A DNA stretch of 64,000 nucleotides from Nitrosovibrio sp. Nv17 (GCF_900119085.1 NZ_FPIQ01000003.1:62001-126000); one strand, 5' to 3'; positions 41,300 through 50,473 are shown, counted from the stretch's first letter. The notes: generated by a model from the letters alone, not told the origin. Numbers and translations: made by a program.

Positions 41300-42246
41300 T
41301 TCCGATGCTGCCGCAGGGCAATGCGGGCGAGCCAGCCGGTGTAGTGCCGGGCGTAGACCGGCAGCGCATGCTCCAGCAGTTCCAGCGCCGCATCGGGATC
41401 GTCGGCCGGCAGCACGCCGGTGAAGCGCAGTCCCGCCGCCTCCGTATCGAGCCTGAGGTGGCCTTTGCGGTATCGTCCGAGATCGGCGATCACCTGTTCG
41501 AGCGGCGTATCCTCGTACACCAGCCTCGCCTGCATCCAACTCGTCGCAGCAGGCGGCAGCGCCTCGACCTTGCCCATGTGCCTGCTGCCGAGGCGCACGC
41601 TCTGTCCCGCCTCCAAGGAAACGGAATGATCGGGACGGCCATGGCTCGTCACGAGGACGCGTGACTCGATTGCACCGACCAGGCTCTCGCCATCCGATTG
41701 CCCAACCACGTAGCGGGCGCCCTGCGCCCGCGACACGCCATCCCGGCTCTCGACCAGGAACGGCCGCCTGGCCACCCGGCCGTCGGGCGCAACGTTGATC
41801 ATCAGGCGCCCGCTCCGCAGGATCAGGCGGCGCTCGCGCTCATTGAAGGCGATGTCCACGGCGCTTCCGCTGTCGAGCACCAACTGGCTGCCGTCCACCA
41901 GCCGGATCTCCCGGATTTCACCCACGGTGGCACGCTCATCGGCGAGCCATTCGTCCCACGGCAGCGCATACGTCGCGCATACGGTCAGCAGGATGCTCAA
42001 CAGCGAGGCGATGCTTCTGCCTGGGCAGGCGACCTTTCCTCCTGAAACCTCGCTCGCCTCCTGGTTGGCGATCGTCAGCGGCTGCCACAAGCACTGCGCC
42101 TGCTCGTAGAGCGTCCGATGCCGGGGATCCTCCGCCAACCAGGACTCGAACGCCGTGCGCTGCTCGGCGCTGACTTCATGGGCCGACATGTTCACCACCC
42201 AGGCTGCCGCCTGTTCGATCACCGGAAGTTGCCGGGTATCGGCCAT
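41296..42246 (-). CDS. second FecR-type regulator, without a neighbouring sigma factor
   Basis: A 316-residue protein of FecR layout: DUF4880-like N-terminus (AAAWVVNMSAHEVSAEQRTA), a membrane helix near 85-100 (SLLSILLTVCATYALPW), a FecR domain (REIRLVDGSQLVLDSGSAVD) and a C-terminal STN-like domain (LEQVIADLGRYRKGHLRLDT, ALELLEHALPVYARH). An AAGGGAG site precedes the ATG. No ECF sigma gene is adjacent; instead it is coupled to a TPR protein. A palindrome promoter lies about 160 bp upstream. Confidence 0.85.
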   Translation of the reverse strand: MADTRQLPVIEQAAAWVVNMSAHEVSAEQRTAFESWLAEDPRHRTLYEQAQCLWQPLTIANQEASEVSGGKVACPGRSIASLLSILLTVCATYALPWDEWLADERATVGEIREIRLVDGSQLVLDSGSAVDIAFNERERRLILRSGRLMINVAPDGRVARRPFLVESRDGVSRAQGARYVVGQSDGESLVGAIESRVLVTSHGRPDHSVSLEAGQSVRLGSRHMGKVEALPPAATSWMQARLVYEDTPLEQVIADLGRYRKGHLRLDTEAAGLRFTGVLPADDPDAALELLEHALPVYARHYTGWLARIALRQHRK

Positions 42247-42411
42247 GGGAATCTCCCTTGAAGAGAGCGCGCAAGAAGATGGCCGGATCGACGCGGATCG
42301 CGATGCCTGCCCGCACAGGAGGAGGAAACACGGTCGGGCAGAGGCACATGCGCCGATTCGGCCCTCAGATAACCATTCATCATTGATCGCCTCATGAGGA
42401 TGCGTCGATTC

Positions 42412-42457
42412 AGTATGCCTACAAAATGGTGTCATGAAAATGCGGCAAATTGCCGCA
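42412..42457 (-). promoter_or_regulatory. palindrome promoter P2 (fecR2-TPR)
   Basis: Minus strand: TGCGGCAATTTGCCGCA (42457-42441), an almost perfect palindrome, then -35 TTTTCA, 17 bp, -10 CATACT (42417-42412). It drives the second fecR gene starting at 42246. Confidence 0.72.
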
Positions 42458-42649
42458 TGAGACCGATGTCCAATGACATTTAAATATCGTGTCAGGCAAC
42501 TGGAAATCCACAGAGTCCGCAGCAGGGAAATGGCGATAAAGGAAAGAAAGGGTTCGGGACACACGGGGGGTAGTGCCACGAACCCAAAGAGTAAAGGAAT
42601 GATGAAACTTGAAACAACTGCCATGCAACGATGCTGCGGTACTACAACT

Positions 42650-42757
42650 TCAGGGAGACACATGAAACACATGTTTGAAACATACTCTTGCTGCATACTT
42701 CACGTCGATGGAGATTTTCTGCGCCGTCTGCGGCTCCGACCGCGCGTCGATCACCAT
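42650..42757 (-). CDS. possible 35-residue peptide downstream of promoter P3
   Basis: An ATG lies eight bases after the -10 of promoter P3, so the transcript would be nearly leaderless. The frame encodes a 35-residue peptide starting MVIDARSEPQTAQKISID and ending in VCFKHVFHVSP: a charged leader-like part, then a short tail with one Cys and two His. No homologue is known to me and no ribosome binding site is present. It could instead be untranslated leader of the fecR2 transcript. Confidence 0.25.
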   Translation of the reverse strand: MVIDARSEPQTAQKISIDVKYAARVCFKHVFHVSP

Positions 42758-42765
42758 TGGCAATC

Positions 42766-42811
42766 AGGATAGCCCACGATCCTTCCTTTGGGAATGTGGC
42801 ATAATGCCGCG
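42766..42811 (-). promoter_or_regulatory. palindrome promoter P3
   Basis: Minus strand: CGCGGCATTATGCCACA (42811-42795), -35 TTCCCA, 17 bp, -10 TATCCT (42771-42766). It fires towards fecR2 from about 520 bp away, in front of promoter P2, with only a possible short peptide frame between. The rest of 42247-42856 holds no recognisable gene. Confidence 0.62.
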
Positions 42812-42856
42812 CGGCAATGTGACGCACCCATATGTCTTCCATGTTCCGTTCCATGT

Positions 42857-44119
42857 TCATGGTGCGGAATCTCCATTCCCGGTGAAATCATCGACGATGA
42901 TCCTTCCGCCGGATATGACGAGTCCCGGGTATTCCAGGCGTTTGAGATCATGGTCGATGCTGCCCCTGACCGCGATGACGTCCGCCGGCGCACCTGGTTG
43001 CAGGGTACCCAGCAGGGGTATCCCGAGATGCCTGCCGGCCTCGGAGGTTGCCGCGCGCAGCACGTCCAGCCGTTCCATTCCCGCCATGTCCATCATGTGC
43101 ATCAGCTCCTGGGCGTTGATTCCCCAGGGAATGTCGGGATGGGCGATTTCCGCTCCGTAGAGGATCGCGCCACCAAGCCCTGCCCAGATCCCTATGTTAC
43201 GGGCGATGCCGGAACATGCGGAAAGAGTGTCCAGCGTGGTCACCATCACCACGCCCTGGGCCGCCGCTTGCCTGAGCAGTGGCTCGGGGATGGGCTCGCA
43301 GGGCACATGGGCCCACTCGTCGACTCCTGCCTGGACGGCGATGCGCACACCACGCTCCTCGGCCACATGCGCAGTCACCTTGCGGCCATGCTGGTGAGCC
43401 TCCTCCACGATCGCCTTCACGATATCCACCGGGAGCAGCGGCCATGGCTGCCCACGCATGCCGGGAGACGAAGTGGAGCTTCCGTGGCTATGACCGTGGT
43501 CGTGACCGTGACCGTGGCTTGACGCCCAGGGTGCGCCCGCCTCGCCGCCGGGTTCGAGCGCGATCTTGATCACGACGGCTCCATCGGCAATCAGGACACC
43601 TACCGTCTCGCGCGCCTGCTCTGCGGTGGAGATGGGAATCGCGATGCCATCCTGCCCCAGCATGGGAATGGGGTACCCTCCCGGAGCCGTGAGAATCGGG
43701 CCGGAGGTGAACACGCGCAGGTGGCCGTCGCCGCCGGAAGGCCTCCGCACAGGGCCGCCCACGTCGCGCAGCGTGGTGATGCCGTGCTTCAGCACGACCT
43801 TGCCCGGGATCTTCCTGAACAGAAGGTGAGCGTGCAGCTCGATGAAACCCGGCAGGATGGTTGCATCGCCAAGGTCGAGAATTCTCGCATCGGGGAAGTC
43901 GAGCGCGGCCGCCGGACCGATCCCGGTCACCCGTCCTTTCGCCAGCAGTATGGCCGCATTCGCGTGGAAGGCATCGCCGTCGAATATCCGCGCCGCGCGC
44001 AACAGCAGAAGTTCGCCTTGCGCCCATGCCGGGTTGCCCGGGATCATGGAAAACGCCACAGCCGCCGCATACAGGCAGAAAAGAAGATGCCTGCCCCGGT
44101 AAAGAACAACATTCGTCAT
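42857..44119 (-). CDS. secreted metal-dependent amidohydrolase with His-rich loop
   Basis: A 420-residue amidohydrolase-superfamily enzyme with a signal peptide ending near WAQ. Metal-binding features: GFIELHAHLLF (HxH), a Lys in VVIKIALEPG at the carbamate position, and His residues in KVTAHVAEERG and DEWAHVPCEP. Between the Lys and the next His lies an insertion rich in His and Gly (SHGHGHDHGHSHGSS) that should bind nickel, zinc or copper. It is the last gene of the run starting with the PEP-CTERM proteins. The substrate is unknown; relatives hydrolyse imidazolone or peptide-like amides. Confidence 0.82.
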   Translation of the reverse strand: MTNVVLYRGRHLLFCLYAAAVAFSMIPGNPAWAQGELLLLRAARIFDGDAFHANAAILLAKGRVTGIGPAAALDFPDARILDLGDATILPGFIELHAHLLFRKIPGKVVLKHGITTLRDVGGPVRRPSGGDGHLRVFTSGPILTAPGGYPIPMLGQDGIAIPISTAEQARETVGVLIADGAVVIKIALEPGGEAGAPWASSHGHGHDHGHSHGSSTSSPGMRGQPWPLLPVDIVKAIVEEAHQHGRKVTAHVAEERGVRIAVQAGVDEWAHVPCEPIPEPLLRQAAAQGVVMVTTLDTLSACSGIARNIGIWAGLGGAILYGAEIAHPDIPWGINAQELMHMMDMAGMERLDVLRAATSEAGRHLGIPLLGTLQPGAPADVIAVRGSIDHDLKRLEYPGLVISGGRIIVDDFTGNGDSAP

Positions 44120-44171
44120 ATCATCCCCTCTTGTTCGCGATGGATGCTTCCCACATGGCCGGGCGCATCCA

Positions 44172-46109
44172 TCAGAAGCTCGCAGACAGGCCGATCTGTC
44201 CCCAGCGCCCCGGCATGGGATATCCCGGACGATAGGCGTAGTCTTCATCCAGGAGGTTCTCCATGGCCACGAAAATCTCGCCCCGCCTGCCGAGCATCGG
44301 CAGGCGATGGGATACGCGCGCGTTCATGATCACGAAGGAGTCGACCTTTTCTAGATTGGCCGCGCCCGCTTCCCGTGCCCGGCTGAGCGCGGCGATGCTG
44401 GATTGATACTGGGTGTCGACAGTGAGGCGGATGGGGCCCACCTGCCCGCTGATGCCTGCCGTGACGGCGCGCCTGGGCGTATATGGCAGGTTGTCGATCC
44501 CGGGGTCGAGCAGTGTCAGGCCGCCGAACACCGTCCAGCTGGCGGTAATGTTCTGCCGGATCATCACTTCCGCGCCTTTCATCGTGTAGGCGCCCAGGTT
44601 GATGAATTGGGGCGGGGGCGGGACGTTCGGCGGGAACCCGAATACGTAGCGGTTCCTCACCCGGTCGACGAACACGCTGGCGTCGAACTGAGTGGATTCC
44701 CAGGGTGTCAGCCTCACGCCGACCTCGGCGTGGTCGAGTTGTTCCGCGGCGAGCTGCTTCCAGCTCTGGCCCAAAGGAGGAATCAGGGAGGACAGCAGGG
44801 GCGCTTCCAATCCCGGGTAGTTGATGCCGCGCGATACGTTCCCGAACAGGGTGATCTTTTCGGAAATCAGCGACAGGCCGGCATGCGGCGAGGTGCGGGT
44901 GCGGAATTGGCTGTGGTCGTAGACACGGATGCCGATCGCGGGCATGAGCACCCAGCCCCGGCCCAGGTCGACCTGCTGGCTCAGGGCGAAATAGGGCGAG
45001 GTGACTCGGAAAGCCGGCGCATCGAAACTCCCCTGTGGCGCCGGCGCTATCCGGTTGAAACGCACGTCGCCGGAGATCCAGTCGCTGTCCAGACCAGCCG
45101 TGATGGTCCCTCCCTTCCACAGGGAGAATTCCTCCTTCCAGCGCAGGCCGGTCATCTCGAAATTGGAAAGCGTGTCCCCGTCCATGCCCGGCTGGTGCAG
45201 CCAGTTGCCTTCGCCCCGGTTGTGATAGGCACGCAGGCTGCCACGCCAGCCGCCATGATGATGCGAGATGAAGGCGGTGACCATGCCTGCCTCGGTATTG
45301 TACCGGGGCGCCACGGCAGGCGCGGGCACGCGATTGTCGCCCGGATCGCGAGCCCGGTTGCCGACATAGAGAAAGCTGGCGCCCGCGGACCAATGGGTAT
45401 TCAGCTGCAGGCCGACGCGCCCCATCACATTGTTCAGTTCACCGTCCGCATTGGCCCGGTGGCCGCTGGAGCGGGCATGCCCCTGCGCCAGCATGAAATC
45501 CACGTCGCCCCAGCGACCGACCAGGTCCGCCTGTTCGATGAAGGTATTGTAGTAGCCTCCCGATATCCTGCCGCCGACCTGGATGCCGTCTCCGGTGGCA
45601 CGCTTGGTCTCCAGGTTGATGGATGCGAAGTTGTTGCCGTTGACCTGCGGCTGCGGACTCTTGTGGACGGTGATCGACTGCATGCCGTTCACCGGCAGCA
45701 GATCCAGCAGGGGATGATTCCACACGCCCATGTAGAAGGGCACGCCGTCGATATAGGTCTTGATCTCGCTTCCGGGCCGGCTCACACCCATGCCACGGAT
45801 GTAGACGGCGCCCCCCTGGTCTCCCCCGAAACCGCCGACGGGATTGTAGCGGGATATCTGTACTCCCGGCGTGCGGCGCAGCGCCGTGGCCAGGTCGAAT
45901 GCATTCTGGTCGCGCAGCTGGCTCTCCGTGACTACCGCGGACGTGCTGGAAAAGGGATCGATACGGACGTGATCGATGATCGGGTTGGCGGTGACGTCGA
46001 CGGTCGGCAGGGTTGCCCCCGGGGCCGGCGCCACGTCCTGTGCCGGTACGATCCCGGGATAGGCTGCGGCAAGAACGAGGAATGCTGCATTGATCCGGAT
46101 TGCTTTCAT
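44172..46109 (-). CDS. TonB-dependent receptor
   Basis: A 645-residue receptor with signal peptide (about 1-23), a plug with VYIRGMGVSRPGSEIKTYID and GMQSITVHKSPQPQVNGNNF, and a barrel ending GRWGQIGLSASF with terminal Phe. There is no STN domain, so it transports without FecR signalling. It lies between a diheme peroxidase and an amidohydrolase in one direction, suggesting that all three handle one imported compound or metal complex. The ligand cannot be read from the sequence. Confidence 0.9.
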   Translation of the reverse strand: MKAIRINAAFLVLAAAYPGIVPAQDVAPAPGATLPTVDVTANPIIDHVRIDPFSSTSAVVTESQLRDQNAFDLATALRRTPGVQISRYNPVGGFGGDQGGAVYIRGMGVSRPGSEIKTYIDGVPFYMGVWNHPLLDLLPVNGMQSITVHKSPQPQVNGNNFASINLETKRATGDGIQVGGRISGGYYNTFIEQADLVGRWGDVDFMLAQGHARSSGHRANADGELNNVMGRVGLQLNTHWSAGASFLYVGNRARDPGDNRVPAPAVAPRYNTEAGMVTAFISHHHGGWRGSLRAYHNRGEGNWLHQPGMDGDTLSNFEMTGLRWKEEFSLWKGGTITAGLDSDWISGDVRFNRIAPAPQGSFDAPAFRVTSPYFALSQQVDLGRGWVLMPAIGIRVYDHSQFRTRTSPHAGLSLISEKITLFGNVSRGINYPGLEAPLLSSLIPPLGQSWKQLAAEQLDHAEVGVRLTPWESTQFDASVFVDRVRNRYVFGFPPNVPPPPQFINLGAYTMKGAEVMIRQNITASWTVFGGLTLLDPGIDNLPYTPRRAVTAGISGQVGPIRLTVDTQYQSSIAALSRAREAGAANLEKVDSFVIMNARVSHRLPMLGRRGEIFVAMENLLDEDYAYRPGYPMPGRWGQIGLSASF

Positions 46110-46236
46110 GGAATGACCATCGTGGTTGGAAAGAAGTTGATCCGCGGGGCATGCCGGAAACATCCCGAATGCATTCGCCCGCGCCTAAAAGGACGCGGGA
46201 GTCGAATCGGATATTCCCGGGTGCCGCCGGGCTGGT

Positions 46237-48444
46237 TTACCAGGGAAGCAGGCGTTCGAAAGGCTCCAGCGGCTCGGATCGTCCTTCCGCGCCCACGGCA
46301 GGGATCAGCAGGAATTCGTCGCGGCTCAGATCCGGCCCGAGCGGGTTCCCGCCCTCGGTCCTGTAGCCATCTCCCGCATGGCCATGGACGACGGCGAGCT
46401 CGGGATGATCGAAAGGCGCCCGCTCGTACCGGACCCGCTCATCCGTCAGGCTTTTCAGGAAGTTCAGCAAATCCTGCCGGATGCCGGCATCCATCTCCAG
46501 CTCCGGCTGGGGAAACACGAAACCGAACTGCTTGCCGGCCCCTTCGAAGTTGCCGCCCCGCGCATAGAACTCGATCACCTCCTCGAGGGATGCCATGCTG
46601 CCGTTGTGCATGAAAGGGCCGGTCAGCTCCACGTTCCTCAGCGTCGGGATCTTGAAGGTGCTGTCCACGACGCTCAGCATCCGCTTCGTGTCGGGATCGG
46701 CCAGCTCCGCGGAGGCCACCTCCGGCAGCGGCACGAACGCGCTCGTCAGCGAGCGGCAGTCCGTCAGCGGCTGCGCCTGGGGCTGGATGCCGTTGGCCCT
46801 GGTGAAGAAGAGCGGATGATTGTTGTTCAGGCTCATGGCGATGGGCACCTGCAGGTCGCAGGGACGGATTTCCGCGACGGCCGCATCCCTGACGCCTGAC
46901 AGGTTGCCCGTCAGGTATTCGAGGTACTGCTCGGAATAGGACAGGGGATTGCCGAAGGCATCCTGCGCCGCCAGCCCCGGATCCCACTCGTCCTCTCCGA
47001 CGCCCGTCGACGCGAACCCGGTGTCGACGAAACCCGTACCCTTGAAGGTGGGCGTGCGGGTGATGACGTTGTGGGTGGTGCTGATGGTGAAGGTCTCGTT
47101 GCCGAAGGCGCGCGGATTCGATTTCACCAGCCTCGCGTTGGTGTCGACCGCCGCCGCGGTGAACACCGGCCCGATGTGGCACAGATTGCAGTGGGCGACG
47201 CGGAACGCCTGCATGCCGCGTATCTCCGAGGCCGTGAGGTCGATCGGGATCAGGTTCGCGTCGCGCCGGCTGCGATCGAAGGGTGAGTCGTCGGAAACCA
47301 GCGTCGACTGGTACAGTTGCAGCGCCAACCCGAAAAACATGGCGAAATTCGCCTCGAACTGGTTGTAGGCCAGGGGAACCTGGTCTTCCGCGTTCGGCGC
47401 GGGCCGCCCGAAAGGCCCCCGCTGGCCCGAGGACCAGTACTTGGGATTGAACGCCTGCCGCACCAGGTGGACGTAGTAGGTGTTCAGGCCGGGCGCCAGG
47501 TTGCCCGGAGTGCTCATGCTGTAGGCGCCCAGCACGCTGTCGTTCCAATGGACCTTCTGCTTTTCCAGGGGGCGGCGCCACATGAGCTTGCGTCCCAGAT
47601 CGGCCAGGGTCCGCCCCTCGCAGCTCATCTCCACCGGATCGGTGGCAGGCGCCACGGCCTGCGAGGCCAGCGCGGAATTGACCAGGTTCAGACGCTCCCT
47701 GACGACGGCGCCGCCCTGCCTGACCCAGACACCGGCAGCGGAATCGCGTGCGCCCCATTCGCTGCTGCCGTTGAACACGTTGTTGGCGCGCCCATCCCAG
47801 AAGTTGCGGTGGTTGAACACGGCGTTGATGACGGTCGGCGCGTTGCGCTGCATGATCCGGCGCGTGCCGAGGGACCGGACATGAAAGACGGGATCCCCCG
47901 CATGGCGGCAATCGTCGTCGCTGCCCTCGTCCAGGTGCACCTTCCTGAATACGCCGCCGAACGTACCCGCCGACGCGACCACGTCGTCCGACACCCGGAC
48001 GAAGGGCGACTCCCGGTGAGGATCGCTGACCTGCGTCAACGGGAAATCGCGGCGTCTCAGCGTCGAGTTGGGCCCGCGGAGCTGTCCGTCCATACGCTCG
48101 TACATGCCGCCGGACTGGACCATCCCCTTTCCGGTAGGCGATATCTGGTTTTTCACGCGCGCGTCCGCCCCGGCGTGAAAATGGCAGGTGGCGCAGGCCA
48201 TGCCGTCGCTGCCGACAGCGGTATCCCAGAACAGGGCCTTGCCCAGGACGATGGCTTTCCGCTTGTCGATCACGATCGGGTCGGGGCCGTCCAGCAGACC
48301 CGGCACTTCTGGTACGGGGGCACCCTTGAGGGAGACCGGCACCGGTCCCAGGTGGGCGGACGCCTGGAACATCGTTCCCAGGCAGAGCAGCGGCACGCAG
48401 GCAACGGCCAGGATGCGCGCCAGGCTCGTGGAATATGCAATCAT
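46237..48444 (-). CDS. large diheme cytochrome c peroxidase/MauG-like protein
   Basis: A 735-residue secreted protein with two heme c motifs: CATCHFH (Cys84, Cys87, His88) and CNLCHIG (Cys419, Cys422, His423), plus the GPFMHNGS element near the C-terminus that supplies a distal ligand in CcpA/MauG proteins. It is about twice the usual length, with long insertions between the hemes. The start overlaps the stop of the PEP-CTERM gene before it by four bases. Members either reduce peroxide or oxidise residues in a partner protein, as MauG and MbnH do; coupling to a PEP-CTERM protein favours the second idea (inference). Confidence 0.85.
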   Translation of the reverse strand: MIAYSTSLARILAVACVPLLCLGTMFQASAHLGPVPVSLKGAPVPEVPGLLDGPDPIVIDKRKAIVLGKALFWDTAVGSDGMACATCHFHAGADARVKNQISPTGKGMVQSGGMYERMDGQLRGPNSTLRRRDFPLTQVSDPHRESPFVRVSDDVVASAGTFGGVFRKVHLDEGSDDDCRHAGDPVFHVRSLGTRRIMQRNAPTVINAVFNHRNFWDGRANNVFNGSSEWGARDSAAGVWVRQGGAVVRERLNLVNSALASQAVAPATDPVEMSCEGRTLADLGRKLMWRRPLEKQKVHWNDSVLGAYSMSTPGNLAPGLNTYYVHLVRQAFNPKYWSSGQRGPFGRPAPNAEDQVPLAYNQFEANFAMFFGLALQLYQSTLVSDDSPFDRSRRDANLIPIDLTASEIRGMQAFRVAHCNLCHIGPVFTAAAVDTNARLVKSNPRAFGNETFTISTTHNVITRTPTFKGTGFVDTGFASTGVGEDEWDPGLAAQDAFGNPLSYSEQYLEYLTGNLSGVRDAAVAEIRPCDLQVPIAMSLNNNHPLFFTRANGIQPQAQPLTDCRSLTSAFVPLPEVASAELADPDTKRMLSVVDSTFKIPTLRNVELTGPFMHNGSMASLEEVIEFYARGGNFEGAGKQFGFVFPQPELEMDAGIRQDLLNFLKSLTDERVRYERAPFDHPELAVVHGHAGDGYRTEGGNPLGPDLSRDEFLLIPAVGAEGRSEPLEPFERLLPW

Positions 48445-49367
48445 GATAATGATCCGTTCGTCGGGCTGTTTTTTCCAGGACCAGGCGCATGCCGGTGTAT
48501 CCGGTATCGGCGCGACATGGCGCCCAGCAGCCCCAGGCCGGCCAGCAGCATGGCGAAGGACTGGGGTTCGGGCACGGCCGTCACCGACAGGCGCATGTCC
48601 GTGACGGGCAGGCCATGCTCCGTGCCGCCGGCGAAGATGACGTACCAGCCGGGCTGCATGTCGTGGAAAACCAGCCGGGCCCAGTTTCCGCCGACATTCC
48701 CGGAGATTCCTTTTTCATAGGTATCGGACACGCTGACGTCGTGTACGCCCCACAGGATATCCTCGTTCCAGCCGGTACCCTCCGTCGCGAGACGCTGCGG
48801 CCCGCTCATCGCGTAGGCCAGCGTCTCCTTCATGTTGCTGCAGGGCTGATCACCGCTTTCCCCGCAATGGGGAAATCCGCCCATCCACCATGTACCCTTC
48901 TCATCGTCGGCCACCTGCCCCACCGCGTTGAAGGAATGCGGCGTGTCCCAGCCGTTGACCGCAACCTCGTCGGGATCGGAGGCGCCGCCATCGAATGAGG
49001 TATCGCCCGAGGCCCACACGGTCAGCCCCGGCTTGAAGGCTGCGCCGGGATCCACCGGCGCCAGGTGAACGACGACGTCGGTGGCGGCTGTGAGATGAAA
49101 ACGCCACCAGGTATCGCCGAGGTGCGCCCAGGCGGAATTTTCCAGCCTCGGATTGCCGGCGTAATTGCTTCCGGGCATCCCCCCGACCGCCTCCACCCGC
49201 TCGCCGGGAGAAAGGCTGGGAAACGCGCCCGCCCCGTCGCGCCAGTTCTGCAGGGCGACACCGTTCTCGGCCAGACTGAAGGAGGATGCGGTGGCCAGCA
49301 TCCCTGCCAGCACGATGCACGATCCCCTCGATGTTCCCGGCGCGCGACGACCCGTTCTTGCTCTCAC
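48441..49367 (-). CDS. PEP-CTERM protein, family A copy 1
   Basis: A 308-residue secreted protein: basic N-terminus and signal ending near SFSLAENG, a beta-sandwich-like body with DTWWRFHLTAATDVVVHLAP, NGWDTPHSFNAVGQ and GNWARLVFHDMQPGWYVIFA, and a sorting signal VPEPQSFAMLLAGLGLLGAM followed by Arg-rich residues. Exosortase removes such tails. GTG at 49367 follows GAGGGAAAGAG; a GTG at 49415 is the alternative. It is the paralogue of the gene at 49517 and is translationally coupled to the diheme peroxidase. Five Trp/aromatic pairs could be oxidation targets (speculation). Confidence 0.85.
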   Translation of the reverse strand: MRARTGRRAPGTSRGSCIVLAGMLATASSFSLAENGVALQNWRDGAGAFPSLSPGERVEAVGGMPGSNYAGNPRLENSAWAHLGDTWWRFHLTAATDVVVHLAPVDPGAAFKPGLTVWASGDTSFDGGASDPDEVAVNGWDTPHSFNAVGQVADDEKGTWWMGGFPHCGESGDQPCSNMKETLAYAMSGPQRLATEGTGWNEDILWGVHDVSVSDTYEKGISGNVGGNWARLVFHDMQPGWYVIFAGGTEHGLPVTDMRLSVTAVPEPQSFAMLLAGLGLLGAMSRRYRIHRHAPGPGKNSPTNGSLS

Positions 49368-49516
49368 TTTCTCTTTCCCTCGATCCACCGCCGGCTTCAC
49401 GGGACCCGTGTTCACGCCCGATACGGCGCGATCTCCGGAATGCCCGCGAGCGGCTTATCCTTATGTTTCATGGGAGGGAAAAGCCGGGCTCCGGCCTCTC
49501 CTTCCAATCACCCGGG

Positions 49517-50377
49517 TCAATCGGAGCGGCGGCGGCGCGACATGGCGCCCAGCAAGCCCAGGCCGGCCAGCAGCATGGCGTAGGACTCCGGTTCGGGCAC
49601 GGCGGAGACGGTCAGGTTCATGCCGGTGGTGGCCAGGGCATGATCCGCCCCCCCTGCGAAGACGACGTACCAGCCAGGCTGCAGGTTGGTGAAGGACAGC
49701 TGCGCCCAGTTGCTTCCGACAGCGCCCGTGACGCCGCTCTCGTAATCGTTCGTGATGCTGACGTCGAAGGCGCCATGCTGGACGCTCTCGCCCCAGCCGC
49801 CGACAGCCTGGGCGGCACCGGCATTCGCATAGCCGAGGGTTTCCTTCATGTTGCCGTAGACCGTGCCGGTATCGGGATCATGGCTCATCCAGTAGGTGCC
49901 GAAGTCGCCCAACTGGCCCACGGCGTTGAAGGAGTGCGGCGAGTCCCAGCCATTGGTCGCAATCTCGTGATCGACCGCGGATTCACCCCCATCGAACTTG
50001 GCATCGCCCGATGTCCATACGGTGAAGGCCGGCTTGAACGCTGCCTCGGCGGCCGACGGTGCCAGGTGAACGGTCACGTCCGCCGCGCTCGTGAGCTGGA
50101 AAGTCCACCAGGGGGATCCGCCGGCATGAGCCCAGGCCGAGCCGGCCAGCTGGGGATTGGCCGAGTAGTTGCTCTTGGGCAGGTCCCGGGTCGCGTTCAG
50201 CGCGCTACCGGCGGCAAGCGTGGGTGTACTACCCACGCCGCCGTCCCAGTCACGGAAGTCGATGGCATTGTCCGCAAGCGCGGCGGGGCTGAAAGCGATG
50301 ACGAGCGCACTCGCCAGGGCGGTGCGCAGGAAGACGTGCCGGCTGGCCGGGACCTTCTGCTGCTTGATGGATTTCAT
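49517..50377 (-). CDS. PEP-CTERM protein, family A copy 2
   Basis: A 286-residue paralogue of the preceding protein, with AWAHAGGSPWWTFQLTSAAD, FKPAFTVWTSGDAKFDGGES, NGWDSPHSFNAVGQ and SNWAQLSFTNLQPGWYVVFA, ending VPEPESYAMLLAGLGLLGAM-RRRR. The start MKSIKQQKVP follows GAGGGAA. It is the first gene behind palindrome promoter P4, which probably drives the whole leftward run to 42857. Confidence 0.87.
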   Translation of the reverse strand: MKSIKQQKVPASRHVFLRTALASALVIAFSPAALADNAIDFRDWDGGVGSTPTLAAGSALNATRDLPKSNYSANPQLAGSAWAHAGGSPWWTFQLTSAADVTVHLAPSAAEAAFKPAFTVWTSGDAKFDGGESAVDHEIATNGWDSPHSFNAVGQLGDFGTYWMSHDPDTGTVYGNMKETLGYANAGAAQAVGGWGESVQHGAFDVSITNDYESGVTGAVGSNWAQLSFTNLQPGWYVVFAGGADHALATTGMNLTVSAVPEPESYAMLLAGLGLLGAMSRRRRSD

Positions 50378-50473
50378 GGGTGGATTCCCTCGATGACATT
50401 TCAATGAAGACGCCCGCGGTGGCCTCTCGTTCCTGTCGGCCGTCGGGCACGCGGCGCCGATATGGCGCCCATG

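Noticed and set aside
42650-42757. Reading the short frame behind P3 as a methanobactin precursor
   Set aside because: Only one Cys in the tail and no MbnB/MbnC-like genes in the window; kept only as an uncharacterised peptide candidate.
44403-46613. 736-residue plus-strand frame opposite the TonB receptor
   Set aside because: Shadow of the receptor gene in GC-rich DNA; no signal peptide or domain is visible.
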